Source: Eubacteriales bacterium (GTDB taxonomy: Bacteria; Bacillota; Clostridia; Lachnospirales; Lachnospiraceae). From it: a stretch of DNA of 64,000 nt. The DNA lies in NCBI GenBank assembly GCA_030524545.1, contig JAUNGM010000016.1, forward strand, positions 32,300 through 96,299. Direction: 5' to 3'. Under the pieces are notes generated by a model. That model was not told the origin of the DNA. It searched no databases and worked only from the letters and a program-made list of their open reading frames with translations. Shown here piece by piece: positions 54,209 through 63,940 of this stretch (positions are counted from its first letter, which is position 1; every line of letters begins with the position of its first letter). A program made the position numbers and the translations under genes.

Positions 54209-54708
54209 GATGCCTCACCTACATTCGAAATAAACTCGTCAATCAGTTTCGTATGGTCTTCCTCACAGATTTCCCTCTCGATCACTTTGCCGGCAATCTC
54301 AACTGCCATGCCGCCGATCTCATCTTTGATCTCATTGACAGCCTTTCTCTTCTCCTGAGCAATATCGTTCTCTGCCTTGGCCTTCATAGCCGCAGCCTGA
54401 GTGGAAGCTTCCAGAAGCATCTGCTCGCTCTGTGCAGCCGCAGTCTTCTGGGCTGTCATTACGATCTCATTGGCTTTTGTCTTCGCTTCCAGCATATTCT
54501 GCTCATATTCGGATTTGATGGCATTTGCTTCATCCTTGGCCTGGATGGCCTGCCGGATTTCCGCATCCGCCATGGCTCTGCGTTTTTCAAGCATCTCATT
54601 GACCGGCTTGAACAGAAAACGCTTCACAAGATAAACCTGAAGAAAAAGGTTGCAAATCTGTGCAATGAAGGTCCATGGTACAATACCAACTAACTGCTGT
54701 ACATCCAT
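54205..54708 (-). CDS. atpF: F-type ATP synthase subunit b
   Basis: A 167-residue subunit b: one N-terminal membrane helix (VPWTFIAQICNLFLQVYLV) followed by a long charged coiled coil (FLFKPVNEMLEKRRAMADAE onward) reaching F1. I chose the ATG at 54708, preceded by AGGAGGTTACAGAC. The frame is open 29 codons upstream but without a site. It is part of the stator. Confidence 0.95.
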   Translation of the reverse strand: MDVQQLVGIVPWTFIAQICNLFLQVYLVKRFLFKPVNEMLEKRRAMADAEIRQAIQAKDEANAIKSEYEQNMLEAKTKANEIVMTAQKTAAAQSEQMLLEASTQAAAMKAKAENDIAQEKRKAVNEIKDEIGGMAVEIAGKVIEREICEEDHTKLIDEFISNVGEAS

Positions 54709-54828
54709 GTCTGTAACCTCCTGTTCTCTTCTTATGCAGCCTGCGGTGATATACGCTGCCTTATCAGGCATACCATTACGTAAAAACCGCCTCACCGCAT
54801 CCGTTTACTCTGACTACCGCTCAGGTCA

Positions 54829-55197
<369 letters not shown>

Positions 55198-55959
55198 CTA
55201 TCCCTCTTCTGCCGCATTGGCAATGTACATGGTCGTCAGCATACAGAAAATAAATGCCTGCATAAATCCTGAGAACCAGTCAAAGTAGACAGACAGCACT
55301 GCCGGAATACCGACATCGAGAATCGGTATCTGGGACAGCAGATCGCCTACAACGCCGGGAATCAGTCCCAGCAGCGCCGAACTGGCAACAGCCAGTGCTC
55401 CGTAGAGCAGCGCATTGATTACGACACCTGAAAGGATATTTCCGAAATGACGGCATGCCATACTGATCGGCGTTGCCAGTTCCGAAAGGACATTAAACGG
55501 TGTCAAAATCGGAATCGGCTGTGTAAAGCCCTTCAAATAGCCGCCGACACCTCCTGCCTTGATCTTCTGATAAGTGATCATAATAAAGACCACTACTGCC
55601 CAGGCAGCCTCTGTAGACAAGTCCGCTGTCGGGCTTCGAAGCCCTATCAGGCTGATCAGATTCGACACTACGCTGGTAACAAAAAGCGCCGCTACAAATG
55701 GAATAAAATAACGGAACTTCTCGCCCATATTGCCTATTACAAAACTGTTGGCCTTTTCTACCAGAAGCTCTGCCACTGCCTGGCGCTTGGAAATATTCTC
55801 CACCTTCAGGTCATGGGTCAGCCAGATGCACAATCCTGTGATCAAAATCATGACGATCCAGCTTACAACTATGGTCTCACTTAGCTGAAACTTCCCCAAT
55901 AAAGGAAAATCAAACGGAAAGGTAAAAAAGACCTTAGCTCCTGAAATATCTACCTCCAT
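55198..55959 (-). CDS. atpB: F-type ATP synthase subunit a
   Basis: A 253-residue membrane subunit with about five helices, forming the ion half-channels with the c-ring. The conserved arginine-bearing helix is FNVLSELATPISMACRHFGN (essential Arg in the ACRHFGN segment). The N terminus TFPFDFPLLGKFQLSETIVV and the C-terminal FSGFMQAFIFCMLTTMYIAN match the family. The start at 55959 follows GGTGGAAACATAG. It lies 90 bases before atpE. Confidence 0.95.
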   Translation of the reverse strand: MEVDISGAKVFFTFPFDFPLLGKFQLSETIVVSWIVMILITGLCIWLTHDLKVENISKRQAVAELLVEKANSFVIGNMGEKFRYFIPFVAALFVTSVVSNLISLIGLRSPTADLSTEAAWAVVVFIMITYQKIKAGGVGGYLKGFTQPIPILTPFNVLSELATPISMACRHFGNILSGVVINALLYGALAVASSALLGLIPGVVGDLLSQIPILDVGIPAVLSVYFDWFSGFMQAFIFCMLTTMYIANAAEEG

Positions 55960-55998
55960 CTATGTTTCCACCTCCCATCCGAAGATTTAAAAAATCTT

Positions 55999-56412
55999 TT
56001 ATTTTTTTATAATTCCCATTATCTTGATACCCATTCCCGGAAAAAGAAGCGGTACGATCCCTGCCACAAAATGAAAGCACGGTGCAACGATCGCTGCCAC
56101 TATCCACAGCATCTGGATCATCATCCTCTGGGAGTAGCTTGCCTTCATCCTGGACCTGGCTGCATCTTCATTCTCCGTCGCTGCTACCTTCTGGACTGTA
56201 AGCCCCATCAGGAAAAAGTTCAGCACGGTAATGATTCCGCCGCAGATTCCGCCAAGAAATACCGTATAATCCAGCGGTACCTTACCCGGCATCATTCCAT
56301 GAAGGACTGCATAGACAATCCACATAATGACAACACCGGTCACGGTACTGGCTGCAACTTTTTTTGTTTCTTTCTTTACAGCCGGCTGGACATTGTTCCA
56401 AAAACTGCTCAT
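55999..56412 (-). CDS. atpI: ATP synthase subunit I-like membrane protein
   Basis: A 137-residue, four-helix protein in the AtpI position (helices roughly at 22-40, 50-72, 95-112 and 115-133). AtpI proteins aid c-ring assembly. Homology is weak in general, so the call rests on position between atpZ and atpB plus the membrane topology. I chose the ATG at 56412, six bases after AGGA; an ATG at 56418 is immediately next to that site. Confidence 0.75.
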   Translation of the reverse strand: MSSFWNNVQPAVKKETKKVAASTVTGVVIMWIVYAVLHGMMPGKVPLDYTVFLGGICGGIITVLNFFLMGLTVQKVAATENEDAARSRMKASYSQRMMIQMLWIVAAIVAPCFHFVAGIVPLLFPGMGIKIMGIIKK

Positions 56413-56439
56413 GTTCATTCCTTTCTGTCTCGTTGTATC

Positions 56440-56703
56440 TTAAGAATGTCTGTTGAAAGATACCCTGGACTTTTTCTTCTCTTTCTTCTGCCGGTTGGTG
56501 ATGGACAGGTAGAATTTATAAGCAACCATCCCGGAACCGCCCATGCCGAAGAAAAACCCCAAAATAAAGACCCAGCCGCCTAATCCCATATGGGAATACA
56601 GCCACCAGCAGACTCCAAGGCAGACCAGAAGAGGAGTAATAAAGGAAAGCCCGAGCTGCGTCAGCATAGTGATATTCTTAATAATATCCGCCCAGTTTTT
56701 CAA
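56440..56703 (-). CDS. atpZ: AtpZ/AtpI-family small membrane protein
   Basis: An 87-residue protein with two hydrophobic helices (TMLTQLGLSFITPLLVCLGV and WVFILGFFFGMGGSGMVAY) and a basic tail (KKEKKKSRVSF). It is first in the atp operon and fits the AtpZ/AtpI family described as a Mg2+ or Ca2+ transporter subunit. I chose a TTG start at 56703, eight bases after AAGGAG; a GTG at 56712 overlaps that site. The promoter is 60 bases upstream. Confidence 0.72.
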   Translation of the reverse strand: MKNWADIIKNITMLTQLGLSFITPLLVCLGVCWWLYSHMGLGGWVFILGFFFGMGGSGMVAYKFYLSITNRQKKEKKKSRVSFNRHS

Positions 56704-56764
56704 TCTTCTCACTCCTTCTCAGATTCTGTGAAAGTCTCCGTGCGGTCTTTTACAACATAGACAG

Positions 56765-56793
56765 ATTTTACCATATGACACCCAAAAATACAA
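56765..56793 (-). promoter_or_regulatory. promoter of the atp operon
   Basis: TTGTAT (56793-56788), 17 bases and TAAAAT (56770-56765) on the minus strand, about 60 bases before atpZ. Confidence 0.7.
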
Positions 56794-57032
56794 TATATCT
56801 GTACAAAATGTTTAAAAAATCTTTAGGTGGCACTATTCATTTTTGTTGATTTTGACTTTTTTTTCACATATTATCCCTCATTAGAATGTTTCATTCCAAC
56901 CTTTTTTATACATGCAGCACAGCCTTCTGCTGATTTCCTATGGCGTATTTTATTTCACAGGGACGTATCTTTAACAAAAAACAATACGGAGTACCGACCC
57001 ATGAAATGCCTGTTTTCCTATATAAACTAAAA
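56794..57032. other. intergenic region, nothing recognised
   Basis: AT-rich sequence between the atp promoter and the binding-protein terminator. A 67-codon frame at 56827 on the plus strand has no ribosome binding site and odd composition, so I do not annotate it. Confidence 0.5.
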
Positions 57033-57075
57033 AGCGCATAGCAACAACCGGATTTACCGCAGTTCTGCTACACGC
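57033..57075 (-). terminator. terminator of the binding-protein gene
   Basis: The minus strand has GCGTGTAGCA (57075-57066) and TGCTATGCGC (57042-57033), which pair with a two-base internal mismatch, followed by TTTTTAG. It terminates the substrate-binding protein gene. Confidence 0.75.
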
Positions 57076-57091
57076 TGTTTTGTAAATATAC

Positions 57092-58195
57092 TTAATTATA
57101 TATGTAATTACTGTATTCTTCCTTCTCCAGACTGTCCAGAGTCAGCCATACCGGTTTCAGCAGCACTTCCTTCTCAATCTCAACCTCTGCTTCCTTCGGC
57201 GCTGTGGCCATCAATGCGGTCCAGATGGTCTGGTATCCCATTGTGCGCGGATCCTGCGAAATCACACCGATCTCCTCACCATCCGAAATCGCCTCCTGCT
57301 GCCGTGTGGTACAATCCACGCCAACCATCGCGATCCTGCCGTTCTCTTCGTTCTTATCCATATCCAGATACAGCTCCGCAACATCCGCATTGGTACAGAA
57401 GACACCGTCCAGATTCGGATACTTCTCCAGAACCTCCTGCATGGCTGTTTCCATGTCCTCCACCTGATCCTGATAAATCACTTCCACAACTTTAATATCT
57501 GAATAATTTGCAATAAATTCCAGGAAGCCCTCTACACGGTTCTTGGCACTCTCGGTCTTCTCCTGTGCGGAAAAAACCGCTATATTGCCCATTTTCCCAA
57601 TCGCCCTGCCAAGACGGTAGGCGGCCATTTTTCCAACCTGCACATTATCTGTGGCACGAAATGCACTGATCAGCTTCGTATCCGTTACATTAGAGTCGAA
57701 TACGACAACCGGAATCCCATTCTCCCGCGCCGCTTCAAGCTGAGCCTGGCAGGAGTCCATATCTCCGACAGAAAGGCAAAGAACATCCGGATTCTCAGCA
57801 ATCACCGCATCCAGAATATTGATCTGCTCTTCCACGTTCTGCTCATCATCCGGGCCTTCAAAGGTCATTGTAATCTTATCCTCTTTTTCAAAACCGTATG
57901 CTTCATTTACCGCTTCTACGGCCTCTTCCATTCCTGCATGAATCAGGTCCCAGAATTCTCCTTTGGTATTCTTGCTCACTACAGCAATCCTGGCGCCTGC
58001 ATGAATGGGGATCTCGGTATCAATTTCTGAAAGGAGCTGCTCAGGCTCCACCTCTTCTGCTGATTCTGTCTCTTCTTTCTCAAGCACCTCTGCCACAAGC
58101 GGCTGAATCGCCTCTTCCACCTCTTCTTTGCGGCATCCGGACAATACTGCAGAAACTGCCAAAATTCCCGCCGCGGCAACTGCTGCTCTTCTCAT
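57092..58195 (-). CDS. sugar-type substrate-binding lipoprotein (RbsB/LuxP fold)
   Basis: A 367-residue periplasmic-binding-protein-like lipoprotein (type 1, RbsB family). The signal peptide ends in a lipobox VLSGCRK (lipid Cys near residue 21). An acidic linker with many Glu (residues ~22-55) precedes the domain: ARIAVVSKNTKGEFWDLIHA, VVFDSNVTDT, AMVGVDCTTRQQEAI. No permease or ATPase gene is adjacent, so it may feed a remote transporter or act as a sensor partner. The start at 58195 follows AGAGGAGAATGCGAG. Confidence 0.85.
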   Translation of the reverse strand: MRRAAVAAAGILAVSAVLSGCRKEEVEEAIQPLVAEVLEKEETESAEEVEPEQLLSEIDTEIPIHAGARIAVVSKNTKGEFWDLIHAGMEEAVEAVNEAYGFEKEDKITMTFEGPDDEQNVEEQINILDAVIAENPDVLCLSVGDMDSCQAQLEAARENGIPVVVFDSNVTDTKLISAFRATDNVQVGKMAAYRLGRAIGKMGNIAVFSAQEKTESAKNRVEGFLEFIANYSDIKVVEVIYQDQVEDMETAMQEVLEKYPNLDGVFCTNADVAELYLDMDKNEENGRIAMVGVDCTTRQQEAISDGEEIGVISQDPRTMGYQTIWTALMATAPKEAEVEIEKEVLLKPVWLTLDSLEKEEYSNYIYN

Positions 58196-58314
58196 CTCGC
58201 ATTCTCCTCTTCCATTAACATAGAATTAACCTGAACTTAACATGAACCCTTTGCTTTTTTACATTATACACTTTTTGTGCGTTCCGTCCATAGATTTCAT
58301 AATTTTTTCATTTT

Positions 58315-59358
58315 TTAATCCCAAATATCCCACTCTTTTCCAATTTCATAGACCGTAGAAAATGCCAATGGTCCCAAAATCACTCCCCATCCGCCATAAA
58401 GCAATACGCCAAGATAAACTGCTGCCACAACTGCGATCGGTGATATGCCGAGCTTTTCTCCCAAAAGTCTCGGTTCCAGAACTTCCCGCAGAATACTCGT
58501 GATAATATCAAGCAGGACACAACCCACTGCAATCCCGGCCTGTCCGCGAATCAGAAAAACAACTGCTGCAGGATACAAAAAGGTCCCTGTCCCAATCAAC
58601 GGGATTGCATCCAATACCCCCAATGCAATTCCAAGAATGAGAAAGTACGGACTTTTCATCATCCAAAAGCCTGCGGCACAGACTGCGGCCACCAATGCCA
58701 TAAGAATCACCTGTGCCTTTAAATAAGTAACTGTTGTTTTCTGCAGTCTGCGCACCACACGCCTGATTCCCACCAGCCAGGAATAGTCCCAGATTTTCTT
58801 CTGAATATTTTCCATATCACTTATGATGAGGATTACTGAAATCAGGGTCACAATAACCGCTGACAAAAGAAGCAGCATATTCTCCGCACCATGGAACAAC
58901 GCGGTCATTGTTCCCGGGCTTAATGCCGCAAGAACCTGCTCCTGCATTCCTTCGAAGCTTTGCAGCAGATACGCTCTGCTTTTGGCCGCTTGAATTCCTG
59001 TTATCTCCTCAAGTGTTCCGCAGCACCGGTCAAGAAGCACAGCACACCATTCCTGCAGTACCTGATAATGGGAAACCGCTGTTTTTATCTGAGAAAACAG
59101 TTCCAGAACACCTTTATACAGAAGGAATCCGGCAATACCGCAAAGAACGGCCAAAAGTACAGTACCCGTAATTGTCTTTTTTATTTTTGTTTTCTTTTCA
59201 ATTTTCATAGAGATCGGATACAGCCATACGGCCAGTATCCAGGCTGTCAAAAAGGGAAGAACCGCCGGCAGCAGATACCTGTATCCCAGATAGACACCCA
59301 CTGCAATTCCTGCGATCATTCCCCGTCTTTTCCATTCTATATGCAAAAATCCCACCAC
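58315..59358 (-). CDS. AI-2E family (YtvI-like) integral membrane protein
   Basis: A 347-residue, seven- to eight-helix protein of the AI-2E/PerM family, most like the sporulation-linked YtvI branch. The conserved C-terminal region ALGVLDAIPLIGTGTFLYP, LREVLEPRLLGEKLGISPIA and LYGGWGVILGPLAF is intact. The start at 59358 is a GTG preceded by AAAGGGAAAAAA. It lies 33 bases after the rluA-like gene. Members have been linked to quorum signal export or Na+/H+ transport; which applies here is unknown. Confidence 0.83.
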   Translation of the reverse strand: MVGFLHIEWKRRGMIAGIAVGVYLGYRYLLPAVLPFLTAWILAVWLYPISMKIEKKTKIKKTITGTVLLAVLCGIAGFLLYKGVLELFSQIKTAVSHYQVLQEWCAVLLDRCCGTLEEITGIQAAKSRAYLLQSFEGMQEQVLAALSPGTMTALFHGAENMLLLLSAVIVTLISVILIISDMENIQKKIWDYSWLVGIRRVVRRLQKTTVTYLKAQVILMALVAAVCAAGFWMMKSPYFLILGIALGVLDAIPLIGTGTFLYPAAVVFLIRGQAGIAVGCVLLDIITSILREVLEPRLLGEKLGISPIAVVAAVYLGVLLYGGWGVILGPLAFSTVYEIGKEWDIWD

Positions 59359-59390
59359 ACTTTTTTCCCTTTAGTATGGCAGGATTCCGG

Positions 59391-60194
59391 TTAATTATGC
59401 ATAGCTGATTCCCGGGGTACAAATCCCCGGAAAGTTTCTCCCTTTGGGAAAATTTCAAATTTCATTTTTTTCTTTTTATCCGGATGGATAAAGGCCAGTA
59501 CACAGGAGCAAAGGCCAAGCGGCAGATCTGTCTTCTCTCCGGAATGATACTTCCGGTCTCCCAGAAGCGGCATTCCCGCATGAGCCATTTGTACACGAAT
59601 CTGATGATGCCTTCCTGTATCCAGGTGGATTTCCAGAAGATAACGCTTCCCGCTCACCGTCCTGTCATCTATTATCTCCTGAAGAATCCTGTAGGTCAGC
59701 CTTGCCTCCTTACTGCCCGGTGTTCCTTTGGGAACTACGGCCGAAGTATTGGTTTTACTTTCTTTTTTTAGATAGTCTGTCAAATCCCTTTCCTTCATAT
59801 CCCAGAAAACAGGAAGGGCTTCGGCAAAACCCTCCCCGGCATCATGCAGAGATTTCTGTTCCTGCTCTGTTTTCAGCTCTTGCGGTATCTGCGAAGTTAC
59901 TGCCAGGTATCTCTTATCCATTTCTCCGCCTGATATCTGACGGTTCAATTCTTTTGCAGCACCAGGTGTTTTGGCGAATACAATGGCACCTTCCACAGGC
60001 TGATCCAATCTGTGGATGACAGCAAGATAGGGAATCTTCCCTGGTCTTTTTGCTGCCAGATAGTTCTTCAGCGCACTCTCCAGATCCATGCTGCCGCATC
60101 TGGCATTCTGTACTGCAATCCCTGCAGGCTTGTGACATACCAGAATCTCTTTATCCTCATATAAAATCGTATCTTCTATTCTGAAATTACGCAT
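59391..60194 (-). CDS. RluA-family RNA pseudouridine synthase
   Basis: A 267-residue pseudouridine synthase modifying uridines in rRNA or tRNA. The catalytic motif is AVIHRLDQPVEGAIVFAKT (Asp in HRLD), and HPDKKKKMKFE-like C terminus and RHHQIRVQMAHAGMPLLGD (RQIR-like) are present. An N-terminal S4 domain is absent. I chose the ATG at 60194 because AGGAAGGGAG precedes it. The frame extends 41 codons upstream with no second site. Its target site is unknown. Confidence 0.9.
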   Translation of the reverse strand: MRNFRIEDTILYEDKEILVCHKPAGIAVQNARCGSMDLESALKNYLAAKRPGKIPYLAVIHRLDQPVEGAIVFAKTPGAAKELNRQISGGEMDKRYLAVTSQIPQELKTEQEQKSLHDAGEGFAEALPVFWDMKERDLTDYLKKESKTNTSAVVPKGTPGSKEARLTYRILQEIIDDRTVSGKRYLLEIHLDTGRHHQIRVQMAHAGMPLLGDRKYHSGEKTDLPLGLCSCVLAFIHPDKKKKMKFEIFPKGETFRGFVPRESAMHN

Positions 60195-60304
60195 AAAAAA
60201 AACTCCCTTCCTATGGGAGAAGTATATCGTAAAATGATTTTTCTGGCAATATAGGACTACTAATAAAGTACACTCTAAGCGGGATATTACCTGTGAACAG
60301 TAAC

Positions 60305-60349
60305 AGACGGTCATCACTTTTTACTTATTTTCAAAAATGATGACCGTCT
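60305..60349. terminator. 12-bp perfect hairpin at the end of the 60.3-61.3 kb region
   Basis: AGACGGTCATCA (60305-60316) and TGATGACCGTCT (60338-60349) form a perfect stem with a 21-base loop that can pair further (TTTTT/AAAAA). It lies upstream of rluA and could mark the 3' end of the minus-strand RNA starting near 61257, although no clean U-run follows on that strand. Confidence 0.5.
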
Positions 60350-61257
60350 TAAAATTCTTCATTATTCAATTTTTTAATCCTCTTTATTCTTTATAAAGGT
60401 ATTTTTACTGTTCTTTTGAATTTTCTCGTTAAATGTAGTTTCGAATTCTCTATATTCAGTTTTTTGTTTTGTATCTTATATATTTACATATCTTTTATTA
60501 TTTCCTGCTCATAACCGATATGATTTTATTATCATTCGATATACTTAGAAAGTTTATAGAATTTTGAATTATAATTTCACGGCTTATAATTCTTTTTCTT
60601 TAAAGAAATAACGGATATACGTTTCCTATTATATATAATCTGTATTTCTATAGAGGATATATATGGTATATAAACAATCCTGAACTTAACTTCTTAAATT
60701 TAAAATTGCTTATGCGTTTTAGGAAAAGTTCTTAGTTTATTTCTTTTCTTAATAATACCTTTTGTAAGAAGATATTATTCTGATGCAAAGCTTCAATTCA
60801 TATTCTAATGGATCAATATGGATTTCAAAATATTCTTTTCTGCTTATCTATGATCGGAATACTTCAAATCTCTTCTTCTGAACGAATTCCTAAGATAAGG
60901 AAGATATTCTTTTTAAAAATGTTTCTTTACACATTTTTAAAAATCTTTGTATCAGGTTCGTGATAGTTATTCAATATGAGAAATCGTTTCTATACCTTGG
61001 ATACTTTCTCTTATTTACCGGTGTTCTTTTAAAAATTGCTTCCGGATAAATCTGCTTTTCTTTTATACGTATGTATCAGGTCTTTCTTGCAGGAAATACG
61101 ATTCCTATCACTGACTCATATTGATGATTGTCAGGTTACGTTCCCACTGGAATCACCTTATCCTTTCTTTCTTATTTCATCCTTTTCATGTAACATTTAT
61201 ACTATGAATTGAATGATTTTCTTAATTGTGTTTGTTTCTGTCGTTCTTTGTTTTGAT
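60350..61257 (-). ncRNA. candidate long structured non-coding RNA
   Basis: About 900 bases without an ORF, very AT-rich, strongly purine-biased on the minus strand, behind a consensus promoter. Many hairpins are visible: TTTTTAAAAATGT (60910-60922)/ACATTTTTAAAAA (60931-60943), 13 perfect pairs; GAATTATAA (60566-60574)/TTATAATTC (60584-60592), nine pairs; TTTACCGG (61014-61021)/CCGGATAAA (61042-61050); CTGAC (61111-61115)/GTCAG (61130-61134); AGGAA/TTCCT (61091-61106). It ends near a 12-pair hairpin at 60305-60349. I could not match it to a known RNA class. A degenerate region or a rRNA-leader-like transcript are alternatives. Confidence 0.45.
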
Positions 61258-61263
61258 GAATTT

Positions 61264-61292
61264 ATAATACCACTAAGGTTTTGTTTTGTCAA
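61264..61292 (-). promoter_or_regulatory. promoter of the candidate long RNA
   Basis: TTGACA (61292-61287), 17 bases and TATTAT (61269-61264) on the minus strand, near-consensus. No protein gene starts within 1 kb downstream. Confidence 0.75.
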
Positions 61293-61437
61293 CACATTTT
61301 TGAAATATTTTTAAAATTAATTATTTATTGTTCTATATTCTTGTTTTAAAACTGTTATTTATTTGAATATTTTATAAATTTCTGACTATTTAATCTTTAT
61401 AAACAAAAGCAGCCGTATCGCATTCCGGGACTTTGCA

Positions 61438-61503
61438 GTAAATGCAGCAGAGCAGCACATAAGCCTGCCGGCTCCGTGCTGCTCTGCGCTCTCTGCAATT
61501 TAC
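61438..61503 (-). terminator. long hairpin after the hydratase gene
   Basis: GCAGAGCAGCAC (61447-61458) and GTGCTGCTCTGC (61476-61487) form 12 perfect pairs. They are flanked by GTAAATGCA/TGCAATTTAC that extend the stem to the start of the intergenic region. It lies 35 bases past the hydratase stop, a likely terminator or RNA-end structure, though without a T-run. Confidence 0.6.
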
Positions 61504-61538
61504 AACTGCTGCAGGATCCCATCTTCTGCTGCAGTATC

Positions 61539-63797
61539 TTATCTTCTGTTGTAGTTGATCAAACATCCTTTCAGGATGATTTCCCGTTCATCATCTGTCA
61601 GTTCGCCCAGAGTTACCTCAAATTCTTTCAGGCCGTCCTCTTTTACAACATAACCCTTGATGATGTCAGCCTTCTCTTCCACGGCTCTGCGGATTTCCGG
61701 GAAGAAAAGATAATCGTCATTGTGGAACGGAAGCTCACCCTCCTGAATCAGGAATGGAAGCATTCCCCAGTTGATCAGGTTAGAACGGTAACGCTTTGTA
61801 GCATACTCATTTGCAATATTGGCCCATCCGCCCAGAACCTTCTGACAGGATGCGGCCTGCTCACGGGCTGAACCATCACCTGGCTTTACTGCAAAAATAG
61901 TGCTTCCGACACCAAGATTTCCTTCTCCTGCGTCCGGGAACTGTGTATGGATCACATCCATGACCGGTTTCAGTTCTGCCAGAGCATCCAGCGGACATTT
62001 GCCGTCCTGGATCGCCTGCTGTGCTTTCTGTACTTCCTTGGCACGTCCCACATATGCAGGATCCTTTCTGGAAAGCGTGAATTCTGCAAGCCCAAGCGGG
62101 TTGGAACGATAGGAAGACGTCTCACCGGAAGGAATCAGTTCATCTGTAGTGGTAACCGGGTCATGAATTTCGGAAACCACCTTCAGAACCAGATTCTCTG
62201 CCAGAGGTGCCATCTTTGGCCAGTCCTTGATATTCGGGCCAAAATGAATCTCCACATCAGGATCTGCCACACCTTTACTGTCAAATACACGGTTATCGTA
62301 AATCGTTTTGTCAAAGTAATATTTCTGGTTCGTGTAAGAACCGGTATACTCCTCTGCGGAAGTCAGGAAGCCCTTATTCGCTGCTGTTGCTGCAATAGAG
62401 CGGGCATCCATCAGCGCTACGGAAGAAATCTGGCCGTTCTGGATCTTGGAGCCTTCACGGTTCGGGAAGTTTCTGGTAGTATGACGGATACTGAATGCTT
62501 TATTAGCCGGAGTATCGCCTGCACCGAAGCACGGTCCGCAGAATGCGGTCTTCACAACTGCGCCTGTTGCCAGAAGATCAGCCAGAACTCCATTCTTAGC
62601 AAGCTCCATATAAATCGGCGTACTTGCCGGATAGACACTTAACGTAAACGCATCTGCTCCAATGCTGGTTCCCTTTAAAATATCTGCTGCCGCACAAATA
62701 TTCTCAAAGCCGCCGCCCGCACAGCCTGCGATAATTCCCTGGTCAACATAAAAACGGCCGTCTACCACTTTTTCTCTTAAGGAGAACGGAATCTTGCCAT
62801 CCAGGCTTACCTGTGCCTTTTTCTCAACGTCAGCCAGGATGTCATCCAGATTTGCCTTTAATTCGTCAATTGTGTAAGTATTGCTTGGGTGGAACGGCAT
62901 CGCGATCATTGGCTTGATCTCGCTGAGGTCAATTTCCACACAACCGTCATAATATGCTACCGCCCCCGGCTTCAGAGCTTTGTATTCTTCGCTTCTGCCG
63001 TGGATTGTATAGAATTCTTCAATCTTGTCATCTGTCTGCCAGATGGAGGACAGACATGTTGTTTCCGTAGTCATAACATCTACGCCGATACGGAAATCAG
63101 CGCTTAAGGATGCAACGCCGGGACCGACAAATTCCATTACTTTATTCTTCACATAGCCGTTTGCAAAAACCTTGCCGATGATGGCAAGTGCAACGTCCTG
63201 AGGACCAACACCAGGACGCGGTTCGCCTTTCAGATAAATTGCCACAACACCCGGCATGTTAATATCATATGTCTGGGAAAGAAGCTGTTTTACCAGCTCC
63301 GGTCCGCCTTCGCCCATAGCCATGGTGCCAAGCGCACCGTAACGTGTATGGCTGTCGGAACCAAGGATCATCTTGCCGCCTCCCGCAAGCATCTCGCGGG
63401 CAAACTGGTGAATGACTGCCTGATGAGGCGGTACATAGACACCGCCGTATTTTTTGGCACAGGTCAGGCCAAACATGTGGTCATCTTCATTGATAGTACC
63501 GCCTACTGCGCAAAGAGAGTTATGGCAGTTAGTCAGTACATAAGGTACAGGAAACTTTTCCAGTCCTGAAGCGCGGGCTGTCTGGATAATGCCTACAAAA
63601 GTAATATCATGGGATGTCAGCTTGTCAAATTTAATCTGCAGCTTTTCCATATTTCCGGAAGTATTGTGCGCTTCCAGAATCCCATAAGCAATCGTATTCT
63701 TCGCTGCCTCTGCCTTAGACACCGGCAGATCTGCATGCGCTTCTTCCACGATATCATGGCCATTTACCAGAAAAATACCACTGTCGTACAGTTTCAT
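61539..63797 (-). CDS. aconitase-family hydratase (aconitate hydratase-like)
   Basis: A 752-residue enzyme of the aconitase/isopropylmalate isomerase superfamily. The 4Fe-4S ligands are visible as Cys in [14 protein letters not shown] and in [15 protein letters not shown]. The active-site region is [20 protein letters not shown], and swivel-domain signature is [13 protein letters not shown]. The fold order is consistent with catalytic domains followed by the swivel domain. The start at 63797 follows GGAGGAGATTATT; upstream frame extension has no site. It is monocistronic, with a TTGCGT/TATAAT promoter 45 bases upstream. Aconitase is most likely, but related hydratases are possible. Confidence 0.85.
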   Translation of the reverse strand: MKLYDSGIFLVNGHDIVEEAHADLPVSKAEAAKNTIAYGILEAHNTSGNMEKLQIKFDKLTSHDITFVGIIQTARASGLEKFPVPYVLTNCHNSLCAVGGTINEDDHMFGLTCAKKYGGVYVPPHQAVIHQFAREMLAGGGKMILGSDSHTRYGALGTMAMGEGGPELVKQLLSQTYDINMPGVVAIYLKGEPRPGVGPQDVALAIIGKVFANGYVKNKVMEFVGPGVASLSADFRIGVDVMTTETTCLSSIWQTDDKIEEFYTIHGRSEEYKALKPGAVAYYDGCVEIDLSEIKPMIAMPFHPSNTYTIDELKANLDDILADVEKKAQVSLDGKIPFSLREKVVDGRFYVDQGIIAGCAGGGFENICAAADILKGTSIGADAFTLSVYPASTPIYMELAKNGVLADLLATGAVVKTAFCGPCFGAGDTPANKAFSIRHTTRNFPNREGSKIQNGQISSVALMDARSIAATAANKGFLTSAEEYTGSYTNQKYYFDKTIYDNRVFDSKGVADPDVEIHFGPNIKDWPKMAPLAENLVLKVVSEIHDPVTTTDELIPSGETSSYRSNPLGLAEFTLSRKDPAYVGRAKEVQKAQQAIQDGKCPLDALAELKPVMDVIHTQFPDAGEGNLGVGSTIFAVKPGDGSAREQAASCQKVLGGWANIANEYATKRYRSNLINWGMLPFLIQEGELPFHNDDYLFFPEIRRAVEEKADIIKGYVVKEDGLKEFEVTLGELTDDEREIILKGCLINYNRR

Positions 63798-63840
63798 AAT
63801 AATCTCCTCCATTCTGTGATACACAAAATTTTTGTATTTT

Positions 63841-63869
63841 ATTATAGTCGGTTTCACCAAAATACGCAA
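63841..63869 (-). promoter_or_regulatory. promoter of the hydratase gene
   Basis: TTGCGT (63869-63864), 17 bases and TATAAT (63846-63841) on the minus strand, about 45 bases before the ATG at 63797. Confidence 0.7.
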
Positions 63870-63904
63870 TGATAAATAATTTTGTCTGCATAAAAATGCA
63901 TTTT

Positions 63905-63940
63905 GCAGGTTACTACTCACTCCCAGGCCTTGCACCCGGG
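63905..63940 (+). repeat. second copy of the metY-leader motif
   Basis: A 36-base stretch reading GCAGG-TT-CT ... TCACTCCCA ... CCTTGCACC-CGG matches the metY leader (minus strand 10555-10520 region) at about 28 of 34 positions. The orientation here is plus, i.e. opposite in window terms but same in RNA sense to the metY leader if transcribed rightwards; a gene downstream would lie outside the window. The function is unknown; see findings. Confidence 0.55.

Noticed and set aside
56827-57030. 67-codon plus-strand frame between the atp operon and the binding protein
   Set aside because: No ribosome binding site, unusual composition and overlap with the terminator region; not supported as a gene.
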